From contig JBHEOL010000197.1 in the NCBI GenBank assembly GCA_046261635.1, positions 1 through 5,412 on the forward strand: DNA of 5,412 nt. Direction: 5' to 3'. Below are positions 1 to 5,412 of this stretch, in pieces. The notes under the pieces are model-generated. The model worked only from the letters and a program-made list of their open reading frames with translations. It was not told where the DNA came from and made no database searches. Source of the stretch: JBHEPS01 sp046261635 (GTDB lineage Bacteria; Acidobacteriota; Thermoanaerobaculia; Gp7-AA8). The first letter of the stretch is position 1. Every line of letters begins with the position of its first letter. Both the position numbers and the translations under genes were made by a program.

Positions 1-20
1 GCTCTCGTCCTCTTCTCGGC

Positions 21-1217
21 GTGATTCACTTTCTGATCGCCCTCTGCTTCGCGATCGCCGTCCGCCAGTCGCTGAGAGGGCCGTCGCGATTCCGTCCGCT
101 GGACGCACTCGGGCAGACGGTCCAGGCAAACGCCCGGTTCACGACGGTTCTCTTTTTCCTGGTGCAGATCACGGCGTGGATTGCCGTCTCCGCCGGCTCG
201 GAGGGGGGGACCATCGCCGCGGCGGTCCTGGGGGCGTGGCTGCTGACCGTCCCGCGACTCGCCTTCGGAAACACCGTCATGCTCTACGGCTGGCTCGCGG
301 CGGGGCTGGTCATCGAGGCGTTGTTTCGAGCGGGCGGGGCGGAGAGTGTCGTGCCGCTGCTCATCGGCGGAGGTATCAACATTCTGGTCGCTCTCCCTGT
401 CGCGCTCGGGATGAGCCGCCGCGCCCGGAGGGCGTTCCTCGAGCAGTGGCACTCCGCACGCTCGGAGGCGATCGAGCAACTCAGGATGAAAGAGGAGCTC
501 GAGTTCGCGCGAGAGATCCAGCTCTCGATGCTTCCGATGAGCTCCCCCCAAACGGACTGGCTCGAGATCGCGAGCCTGTCCCTTCCGGCGACGGAGGTCG
601 GGGGCGACTACTACGATTACTCTCCGCTCGACCGCGAGCGTCTTCTGGTGGTGATCGGTGACGTTGCAGGACACGGGCTCGCCAGTGGGATCGTACTCTC
701 GGGCATCCGGGCCGGCCTGTCCCTGCTCGCGGAGGACGTGACGGCTCCGCTGGCTCTCATCCAGCGGCTCGACCGGATGGTCCGCAACACGTCGCGCCAT
801 CGAATGCTCGTGACGCTGCAGCTGGTTCTGCTGGACCGCTCCCGCATGACGGCGAGGATCGCGAGCGCGGGACATCCGCCGCTCCTCGTGCGGCGTGACG
901 GCGAGGTCTCCAGTCTCGAAACGGCGTCCCTCCCCCTCGGGACGAAGCTCTCTCCGAAATGGACCGAGAGGACGATCGACATCCGTCCCGGCGACACCCT
1001 CGTTCTGCAGACCGACGGCCTGTACGAGGCCGTGGACGCGGAGGGGAATCTCTACGGATTCGAGCGGCTCGAGGACGTGCTCGAGCGGTCGGGTGAATCG
1101 CCTGGAGAGGTCAGAGATGCGATCCTGCGGGATCTCTGGACGTTCCGCGGCGAGGGACGCCAGAATGACGATGTCACGATCGTCGTCCTACGGGTAAGAG
1201 ACGATCAGGAGCGATAG
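21..1217 (+). CDS. Membrane-anchored PP2C/SpoIIE-type (RsbU-like) serine/threonine phosphatase, N-terminus possibly incomplete
   Basis: Predicted metal-dependent protein phosphatase of the SpoIIE/RsbU branch of PP2C; family members dephosphorylate anti-anti-sigma (STAS) proteins and so control partner-switching regulation. Seen in the 398-residue reading: hydrophobic, likely membrane segments at about residues 2-15, 41-57, 64-82, 86-102 and 110-130; a charged helical linker at 133-170 ending in AREIQLSMLP; then the catalytic domain with GGDYYD (194-199), GDVAGHG (213-219), SAGHPPLL (282-289), LPLGT (304-308), TDGLYEA (331-337) and NDDVTIVVL (382-390). The acidic metal ligands expected for the family (D196, D214, D332, D383/D384) are all present, so it should be active. 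The GTG at 21 is the first possible start, but it has no Shine-Dalgarno sequence and the frame is open to the window edge (SRPLLG precedes it), so the true start may lie upstream. No cytosolic sensor domain is visible; the membrane region may be the input module. Its STAS/anti-sigma partners are not in the window. The stop lies inside the convergent gene downstream (13-base overlap). Confidence 0.9.
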   Translation: MIHFLIALCFAIAVRQSLRGPSRFRPLDALGQTVQANARFTTVLFFLVQITAWIAVSAGSEGGTIAAAVLGAWLLTVPRLAFGNTVMLYGWLAAGLVIEALFRAGGAESVVPLLIGGGINILVALPVALGMSRRARRAFLEQWHSARSEAIEQLRMKEELEFAREIQLSMLPMSSPQTDWLEIASLSLPATEVGGDYYDYSPLDRERLLVVIGDVAGHGLASGIVLSGIRAGLSLLAEDVTAPLALIQRLDRMVRNTSRHRMLVTLQLVLLDRSRMTARIASAGHPPLLVRRDGEVSSLETASLPLGTKLSPKWTERTIDIRPGDTLVLQTDGLYEAVDAEGNLYGFERLEDVLERSGESPGEVRDAILRDLWTFRGEGRQNDDVTIVVLRVRDDQER

Positions 1218-2149
1218 CGGAGGTCGATGACCTTTCGCACGACGTCCTTCGCGACGTCCGGGAGCGACTGGACCCTCGCCCACATCCCCTCGACCGCCTG
1301 CGACTCTCCCCCGTGGCGGAAGCACTCGCCGCAGCGAGGTAACTGGCTGAAGTCGCGGCGCTGAAAGGCTTCCTGCATGATGCGGAAGCGATCGCTCTCG
1401 AGAATCTCGGTGAGCGTCTGCGTTTTCAGATCGCCCATCACCTGGTCGGCGTGGGCGTCATAGCAGCAGTGCGTGACGCGGCCGTCGGCGAAGATCACCA
1501 CCCAGGTGAAGAAACTCCCCTGAACGCAGCCGTAGAACTTGCCGTGGAGGTCGGTTTCCTCGTTGACGTCGAGCGCCTCACAGGTCTTCTCGATCACTCG
1601 CGCGTTGCGATACCTCTTGAGGTCGAACAGGCGGACGAAATCATCGACGGATTCGTCCTGGGTCTGGCGCGACCGCATCTTCTGGATCTCGATCCGGATC
1701 GGATGGCCGTCGGCCTGAACGAGGAACTGCCGGGTCAACTCGACCAGCTTATCGAAATCGCCGCCCGTGCGAAGCTGGGGATAGACGCGTGGATTGATCG
1801 AATCGACGCAAATCCGGAGCCGCCGGAGATTCGCGTCGAGCAGCTTCTCCCCTACCGCTTCGGTGAGCACCAGCCCGTTGGTCGATACCGATGCCTCCGG
1901 AAAGAGCCGGATCGCGTCGCCGATGCGGAGATAGAGAAGCGGCTCCCCCATCTCGTGCAGCCACTTGAGCTTGAATCCGAGACCGTGGAGCTCCTTTTCA
2001 GTCTTCTCGACCAGGCTCCAATCCATGTCCTCGTACGGACGGCGAAGCACAGGCAACGGGCACATGCCGCAGCGCAGATTGCACTTCGAGGTGAGCTCGA
2101 GGCCCACCTTCATCCGCTTCGGATTGAATCGATAGTGTCCGGCTTTCAT
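1205..2149 (-). CDS. Radical SAM protein with SPASM/twitch-like auxiliary Fe-S domain (radical SAM B)
   Basis: A 314-residue radical SAM enzyme of unknown substrate. The radical SAM cluster motif CX3CX2C is C23-C27-C30 in TSKCNLRCGMCPLP. The usual GGEP motif that contacts SAM appears as MGEP (67-70). Strand-like segments ASVSTNGLVL (86-95) and RRLRICVDS (109-117) fit the partial TIM barrel. The C-terminal part has C208-X14-G223-X4-C228, an adjacent C229, and C273-X2-C276. That is the first half of a SPASM pattern, enough for one auxiliary 4Fe-4S cluster, but the later CX5CX3C of full SPASM domains is absent. The ATG at 2149 overlaps the TGA of the upstream GT4 gene (ATGA), so translation is probably coupled; an AGGAG lies 13 bases upstream, further than ideal. 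It is the last gene of the minus-strand block and overlaps the phosphatase end. SPASM relatives act on peptides, proteins or small molecules; the glycosyltransferase neighbours suggest a role in glycan or glycoconjugate synthesis, which is inference. Confidence 0.9.
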   Translation of the reverse strand: MKAGHYRFNPKRMKVGLELTSKCNLRCGMCPLPVLRRPYEDMDWSLVEKTEKELHGLGFKLKWLHEMGEPLLYLRIGDAIRLFPEASVSTNGLVLTEAVGEKLLDANLRRLRICVDSINPRVYPQLRTGGDFDKLVELTRQFLVQADGHPIRIEIQKMRSRQTQDESVDDFVRLFDLKRYRNARVIEKTCEALDVNEETDLHGKFYGCVQGSFFTWVVIFADGRVTHCCYDAHADQVMGDLKTQTLTEILESDRFRIMQEAFQRRDFSQLPRCGECFRHGGESQAVEGMWARVQSLPDVAKDVVRKVIDLRYRS

Positions 2150-3330
2150 TTGGAGGAGCCTGCTCCTGATGCAGCGATGGCTTTCACCGCGGAACCGTAT
2201 TCGAGCCAGGAATATTTGCCTGCGCTCTCCCGGGCGGACGCCTCCATGGCGGAGCGGTCCGCACTCGTGAAGAATCGGTCGACGGCGGCGGCGAGCGCTT
2301 CCGGATCCTCCGGCGGAACGAGGAACCCGTTCACTCCCTCCCGGACGATCTCGGGCAGTCCCCCCACCGCCGAAGCGACCACGGGCCGTCCGAAATGAAA
2401 TGCGGTGAGGACCACGCCGCTCTGAGCCTCCGTTCGATAGGGGGCCACGACGACGTCGGCTGCGCCGAACCAGAGGGCAATCTCGTCATCGGGGATGAAG
2501 CGGGGATCGATCCGAAGCCTCTGCTCGATTCCCTCGTCGCGGGCGATCTTCCGGTACGAGCTGAGCTCGTCCCACCAGAACTCCCCCGCGACGGCCAGAA
2601 TCGCCGGGGTTCGAAGCAGCCGCCAGGCGCGCATCGCCACGTCGAGGCCCTTGAAAGGCCGGACGTGCCCGAAAAAGAGGGCAACGCGATCCTTCGCGTC
2701 GAACCCGAGCTTCGCGCGTGCCTCGGCACGGGAGACGACTCCCGTGCCGAGCTCGTGGACCGGCAGAAAGAGGCGGTGAATCGTCGGAACGCTGCTTCCC
2801 GATCGTTCCCTGGCGAGGTCTTCCTCGCTCCTGGCGTGCACGATGATGGCGTCGGCAAGCTCGATCGCCTGTCGCCCCAACAGGCGCTTCCACCATGACG
2901 TCTCCTTCTCGCCGACGTTGTGACACTGAAACAGAACCCGGCTGCGGGGATCGATCAGGTTGCGCATGATGATGTACGGAAGGGCCCAGACCCAGATCCA
3001 CCAGACGAAGAGCACCACGTCCGGCTGCCAGCGGCGGATGGCCACCGCCTCCATGATCCACGAGATGGGATTCAAGACGTCGAGAGCGAATCGCGCGTTT
3101 GCCGGTGTCCGCGACCGGAGCGAGTCGTCGATGTCTTCCCCTCCGGGGTAATAGCGCTTCGGGTACTGCCTCCGGAATGAGCTGATCATCACGTCGCAGT
3201 CGGTGCCGAGCTCCTCGGCGAGACGCGTCGTGCAGTAGGCGATCCCCGCCCGGTACGGATACACCGGGCCGACGACGGCGATGCGTGGCCTGCGGTGATG
3301 GACCGGATGCGGGGCGGCCGTCACGCTCAC
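2146..3330 (-). CDS. GT4-family glycosyltransferase (group 1)
   Basis: Predicted cytoplasmic retaining glycosyltransferase of the GT-B fold, 394 residues, normal for family GT4. The N-terminal acceptor half opens with RIAVVGPVYPYRAGIAY (about residues 16-32), followed by SSFRRQYPKRYYPG (50-63) and RVLFQCHNVGEKE (131-143), a pattern I recognise from a widespread GT4 subfamily. The nucleotide-sugar half has LFFGHVRPFKGLDVAMRAW (about 218-236), IPDDEIALWFGAADVVVAPY (279-298) and GRPVVASAVGGLPEIVREG (314-332). In the EX7E region the first Glu is E301 (TEAQSG), but the second position is Thr (T309), as in other members of this subfamily by my recollection. Start choice: the frame runs up to an ATG at 3435, but those 35 residues are an out-of-frame reading of the upstream gene. 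The GTG at 3330 makes a GTGA overlap with that gene's stop and sits just before the conserved start of the fold; a second GTG at 3324 is possible. No Shine-Dalgarno is seen, so coupling is likely. The sugar donor cannot be deduced. Confidence 0.92.
   Translation of the reverse strand: MSVTAAPHPVHHRRPRIAVVGPVYPYRAGIAYCTTRLAEELGTDCDVMISSFRRQYPKRYYPGGEDIDDSLRSRTPANARFALDVLNPISWIMEAVAIRRWQPDVVLFVWWIWVWALPYIIMRNLIDPRSRVLFQCHNVGEKETSWWKRLLGRQAIELADAIIVHARSEEDLARERSGSSVPTIHRLFLPVHELGTGVVSRAEARAKLGFDAKDRVALFFGHVRPFKGLDVAMRAWRLLRTPAILAVAGEFWWDELSSYRKIARDEGIEQRLRIDPRFIPDDEIALWFGAADVVVAPYRTEAQSGVVLTAFHFGRPVVASAVGGLPEIVREGVNGFLVPPEDPEALAAAVDRFFTSADRSAMEASARESAGKYSWLEYGSAVKAIAASGAGSSK
2150..2170 (-). promoter_or_regulatory. 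Possible hairpin over the Shine-Dalgarno of radical SAM B (translational coupling site)
   Basis: On the minus-strand transcript, AGGAGCAGGCTCCT (2167-2154) can fold with a 5-bp AGGAG/CTCCT stem and a CAGG loop, only four bases before the ATGA stop/start overlap. The 5' arm is itself the only Shine-Dalgarno-like sequence for the gene. A ribosome finishing GT4 would open this structure, which fits coupled translation. The same bases encode the GT4 C-terminus (AGSSK), so the pairing could be chance. Confidence 0.3.
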
Positions 3331-4409
3331 GCCGCCGAAAAGAAGTTCACGACCGTCGACGCGAGCCAGTCGGCATAGGTCTTCGGCTGGAAGACGAGCG
3401 AGGAGGACATGAAGCAGGAATGCGTGCACCAGCACTCCTTCGCCGCGATCGACTTCCGCTGCCGGTCCGCTTCCTCGGAGGTCCAGAGGGCGTTGAAATC
3501 ATAATTGACGTCTTTGAGGTTCCCGACCGGCTCCCGAAGCTCGCAGAGACGCACCTCCCCTCGGGCGTCGATCACTCCGGAGATCGTCCCCGCGAAGCAG
3601 GGACGCACCTGAGTCTCCTGCTCCAGGACCGCCAGCTCCATCCGCCTCGAGTAGATCTTCACGAAACGGAGGAAGTCGTCGTAGTGACGGAAAGAGTTCC
3701 AGTACTTCTCGAGCATCGGGAGGACCTCCCGGTAGCGCTCGGTCGTGATCGGCTGAATGTTCTTGTCGGGCTGGTCCCCTCGCAGCATCTCGAACGAATG
3801 AAACGAGATCTCCGGAAAGGTCTCTCTCACCGAGGTCGTGATGAACTCGAGATCGTCGGCATTGTAGGTGCACAGGCAGGTGTGCACATTCACCGTGAGA
3901 TTGCCGTATCGCTCCTTGAGCGGGATCAGCTTCGCGTAGGTCTTCTTGAGCTTCTCGTAGTTGCCCGGAACGCCACGGAGCCAGTCGTGCTTCTCGCCAA
4001 TGTGATCGAGCGAGAGGTTCACGACGATCTGTGTCGTCGGGCATTTCTCGAGAATCGAGCCGATGGACCGCTCGATCAAATCGGAGGTGATGCCCCCGGT
4101 CGGGATCGTGATCTGCCTGGCGTTGTTCACCGTCGAGAGGTGCTCGCAGATCTCGGGAATGTCGCGGCGCAGGAACGGCTCGCCACCCGACATGACCACG
4201 AACAGAAGGTCGCCAACCGAGTCGAGACTCTTCTTGATCTCCTCGAGCGAGAGCTCGTGCTCCTTGTTCTTCCGGAGCTGCTCCCAGTTGAAGCAGGTGC
4301 GGCAGAAGGAGTTGCAGTCGTAGGTCAGCCCGAGGATGACGTAGACCGGTTTCATCCCCCGTCTGGACACGAGGTAGCGGAGATACTGCACTTTGTCGGT
4401 GAATTTCAT
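3327..4409 (-). CDS. Radical SAM/SPASM domain protein (radical SAM A)
   Basis: A 360-residue radical SAM enzyme starting at MKFTDKVQYL. The SAM-cluster motif is C32-X3-C36-X2-C39 (YDCNSFCRTCFNW), followed by a canonical SGGEPFLRRDI (74-84) and further barrel segments RQITIPTGG (98-106) and QIVVNLSLD (127-135). The C-terminal auxiliary region has C271-X12-G284-X4-C289, matching the opening of the SPASM pattern CX9-15GX4C, then a compact C326-W-C328-THS-C332 group instead of the full CX2CX5CX3C. One auxiliary 4Fe-4S cluster is therefore likely. The phrase EMLRGDQPD (207-215) is typical of radical SAM/SPASM proteins of this general type. The ATG at 4409 was chosen because upstream in-frame sequence (to 5021) is a shadow reading through the GT2 gene. 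There is no good Shine-Dalgarno; a GAAGGA lies about 25 bases upstream, inside the 29-base gap after GT2. The stop overlaps the GT4 start by 4 bases. The substrate is unknown. Sequence divergence from radical SAM B suggests distinct reactions rather than a recent duplication. Confidence 0.92.
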   Translation of the reverse strand: MKFTDKVQYLRYLVSRRGMKPVYVILGLTYDCNSFCRTCFNWEQLRKNKEHELSLEEIKKSLDSVGDLLFVVMSGGEPFLRRDIPEICEHLSTVNNARQITIPTGGITSDLIERSIGSILEKCPTTQIVVNLSLDHIGEKHDWLRGVPGNYEKLKKTYAKLIPLKERYGNLTVNVHTCLCTYNADDLEFITTSVRETFPEISFHSFEMLRGDQPDKNIQPITTERYREVLPMLEKYWNSFRHYDDFLRFVKIYSRRMELAVLEQETQVRPCFAGTISGVIDARGEVRLCELREPVGNLKDVNYDFNALWTSEEADRQRKSIAAKECWCTHSCFMSSSLVFQPKTYADWLASTVVNFFSAA

Positions 4410-4438
4410 CGGGTCGTGATCGCTAACGCTCTGATCCT

Positions 4439-5107
4439 TCAGGACATTTCGCCCGATCTTCCCTTCGCTAGCCCGAGGGCCATTCCGCTCAGAATTCCGA
4501 GGAAATACGTCCCGTGATGGACCAGAAAGGCGAGCGGAATGACCGGCCAGAGCAGGAACGGGAGCCGGGTCGTCGGAATTGCGAGCGCGAGCGCGATGAC
4601 GCCGTAGAGGAGAAGCATCCCGGCCGCTACGGCGGGAGCCAGGAGAAGGGTCGCGAGAAATGCGATTCCTGCCGCGAGAAGCGCACCGACGGCCGGAGTC
4701 CTGTACTCGAGCCCTCCCCTCACCATCCGCTCGCCGGTCTTGAGGCGATATCGCCACCGCTGCCGGATATAAGCGGCCGGGAACGCTCTTCGCCGGTGAT
4801 GGACGACGACCCCGTCGTGATACTGGACGAGTCCGAGCCCCCCGATTCTCCGCAGCAGATCGGTGTCTTCTCCGATATAGCCGATCGACTCGTCGAACCC
4901 CCCGAGCTCGCGGAAGGCCTGGGAGCGGACGAAGAGATTCACCAGCGCCAGATCCCACGGCTTGCGCACGGCGAACACGCCCGGGCGGGACTCGTGGGCG
5001 ACGATTCCGCTGCCGATCCACCGGGTCGAAAGGAGGGTGTCCGAGATGAGCTCGGCGAGGGTCGAGTCGTCGGGAGCCGGATCGGGTCCGCCGAGCGCTG
5101 TCGTCCC
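4439..5107 (-). CDS. C-terminal part of a GT2-type membrane glycosyltransferase, 5' end missing at a junction
   Basis: About the last 222 residues of a GT-A fold family 2 glycosyltransferase. Numbering the open frame from a TTG at 5134: GGPDPAPDDS (15-24) resembles the segment that follows the DXD region in this family; FVRSQAFRELGGFDESIGY (68-86) leads into the conserved GEDTDLLRRI (88-97) that holds the acidic catalytic residue; RQRWRYRLKTG (124-134) is a QXXRW-like region. Hydrophobic segments at about 147-167, 169-187 and 193-222 indicate C-terminal membrane anchoring. The expected N-terminal third (Rossmann-like nucleotide-binding part and DXD motif) is absent. The minus frame continues only to a stop at 5146-5144, and residues 1-10 are antisense to the neighbouring antiporter gene, so homology appears to end at about 5100-5107. 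It is either a full gene in the real genome cut by a mis-join here, or a genuine truncation. It is upstream of radical SAM A with a 29-base gap, so likely the same transcript. Confidence 0.8.
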   Translation of the reverse strand, partial: GTTALGGPDPAPDDSTLAELISDTLLSTRWIGSGIVAHESRPGVFAVRKPWDLALVNLFVRSQAFRELGGFDESIGYIGEDTDLLRRIGGLGLVQYHDGVVVHHRRRAFPAAYIRQRWRYRLKTGERMVRGGLEYRTPAVGALLAAGIAFLATLLLAPAVAAGMLLLYGVIALALAIPTTRLPFLLWPVIPLAFLVHHGTYFLGILSGMALGLAKGRSGEMS

Positions 5108-5110
5108 CTG
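5100..5110. other. Probable chimeric junction or rearrangement breakpoint
   Basis: To the left, the minus-strand GT2 homology is readable up to its TALGGPDP segment (about 5101-5078). To the right, the plus-strand MbhE-like reading starts at about 5108. Both genes point away from this spot, yet both lack their N-terminal domains, so there is no room for promoters or start regions. Hand-counted G+C drops from about 70% (4981-5100) to about 55% (5111-5412). No terminal inverted repeats, target duplication or integrase sequence is visible at the site. A metagenomic mis-join is the simplest explanation; a real deletion, inversion or insertion is the alternative. Confidence 0.7.
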
Positions 5111-5412
5111 AAAACGCCTACAACCGTCTTGCAACGGCTTTCCTCACCGCTGATCATCGGCCTGTTAATCCCTTCGATTGCCGCCGTTGTGCTGCTGGAG
5201 CTTTTCACTCTCCCACCAAACGCATCAGGACAGCTCAATCTCGTCACCGGACAACTGAGTGACAGTGGGGTTGAACATCCGGTCACCGCCGTGTTGCTGA
5301 ATTTTCGCGGCTATGACACCTTTCTCGAAATGGGAGTGCTGTTGCTGGCCGTACTTTCCATCTGGTCCCTCGACCACGCGCGTCATCCTTTTCAACAGGA
5401 ACAGATCCCCGA
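5108..5412 (+). CDS. Fragment of a Mrp/Mbh-type cation antiporter or membrane-hydrogenase subunit (MbhE/MnhB-like)
   Basis: Hand translation of the frame beginning at 5108 gives 101 codons with no stop, running off the right edge. Residues 14-31 (PLIIGLLIPSIAAVVLLE) form a membrane helix. They are followed by a hydrophilic loop (about 34-58) containing SDSGVEHP, then VTAVLLNFRGYDTFLEM (59-75) and a second helix LLLAVLSIWSL (78-88). The 'VTAVLLNFRGYDT..E' signature is what I know from the MbhE-type domain found in Mrp Na+/H+ antiporters (in MrpA C-termini or MnhB-type subunits) and related membrane-bound hydrogenases, which move Na+/H+ across the membrane. In many such proteins an MbhD-like (DUF4040) domain precedes this part; it is missing here. 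No convincing start is present: TTG at 5129 would give a protein without that domain, and the frame stays open to the left into GT2 antisense. Base composition (about 55% G+C) and codons such as tta, ttt and aaa differ from the rest of the window. Confidence 0.75.
   Translation, partial: MKTPTTVLQRLSSPLIIGLLIPSIAAVVLLELFTLPPNASGQLNLVTGQLSDSGVEHPVTAVLLNFRGYDTFLEMGVLLLAVLSIWSLDHARHPFQQEQIP

Noticed and set aside
1221..1235. AGGTC-GAT-GACCT hairpin followed by TT, a possible terminator
   Set aside because: The stem is only 5 bp with a 3-base loop and no real T-run, and it lies in the radical SAM B coding sequence.
1240..1259. Direct repeat of CGACGTCC, 12 bases apart, containing GACGTC palindromes
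   Set aside because: It encodes similar residue pairs near the radical SAM B C-terminus (KDVVRKV region). Two short copies are not beyond chance in such DNA.
1451..2398. 315-codon plus-strand open frame opposite radical SAM B and the GT4 end
   Set aside because: It is a mirror of well-supported coding sequence, crosses a real gene boundary and shows no domain.
3331..3435. 35-residue N-terminal extension of the GT4 protein from ATG 3435
   Set aside because: It overlaps the conserved C-terminus of radical SAM A in another frame, and the GT4 fold begins shortly after the GTG at 3330.
3285..4517. 410-codon plus-strand open frame opposite radical SAM A
   Set aside because: Its translation is rich in Arg, Glu, Val and Leu without recognisable domains and lies antisense to a gene with clear radical SAM motifs. 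Long antisense frames are expected in high-GC DNA.
4410..5021. N-terminal extension of radical SAM A to 5021, which would look like a fusion protein
   Set aside because: The extra residues are Arg/Pro/Ser-rich, typical of an out-of-frame reading, and overlap the GT2 gene, whose own frame carries conserved GT2 motifs. The family start fits ATG at 4409.
1205..5107. A RiPP (radical SAM-modified peptide) gene cluster
   Set aside because: SPASM proteins invite this reading, but the genes are packed with at most 29 bases between them, no short precursor-like frame is visible, and no peptidase or transporter is present in the window.

Overview
The window reads as a piece of a high-GC, probably environmental or metagenome-derived bacterial genome. 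Dense GT/radical-SAM clusters and RsbU-like regulators with G+C-biased third positions are common in Acidobacteriota-like and other soil/sediment lineages, but the taxon is a low-confidence guess. The last ~300 bases look different: a hand count gives about 55% G+C for 5111-5412 against about 70% in the 120 bases just before 5100.

Layout. (1) 21-1217, plus strand: a membrane-anchored PP2C/SpoIIE-type (RsbU-like) serine/threonine phosphatase whose frame is open to the left window edge. (2) 5107-1205, minus strand: a compact four-gene block, in transcription order a 5'-truncated GT2-type membrane glycosyltransferase, a radical SAM/SPASM protein (A), a GT4 glycosyltransferase and a second radical SAM/SPASM-like protein (B). 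A to GT4 and GT4 to B are joined by 4-base GTGA and ATGA stop/start overlaps; GT2 and A are 29 bases apart. The last gene overlaps the phosphatase tail to tail by 13 bases. (3) about 5108-5412, plus strand: the middle of a Mrp/Mbh-type cation antiporter or membrane-hydrogenase subunit (MbhE/MnhB-like), entering without its N-terminus and running off the right edge.

The minus-strand block is best read as part of a surface-glycan or glycoconjugate locus: two sugar transferases of different folds co-transcribed with two radical SAM enzymes carrying auxiliary Fe-S cluster domains. What the radical SAM enzymes modify is not readable from sequence. No small precursor-peptide gene lies between the genes, so a RiPP pathway is not supported here.

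The most notable structural observation is near 5100-5110. Two divergently oriented genes both lose their N-terminal coding parts at the same point, with no intergenic DNA and an abrupt composition change. This is the signature of a chimeric assembly or a recent rearrangement, not of a normal divergent gene pair. There is no unexplained gap over 300 bases, and I see no tRNA, rRNA, CRISPR array, IS element or convincing terminator.
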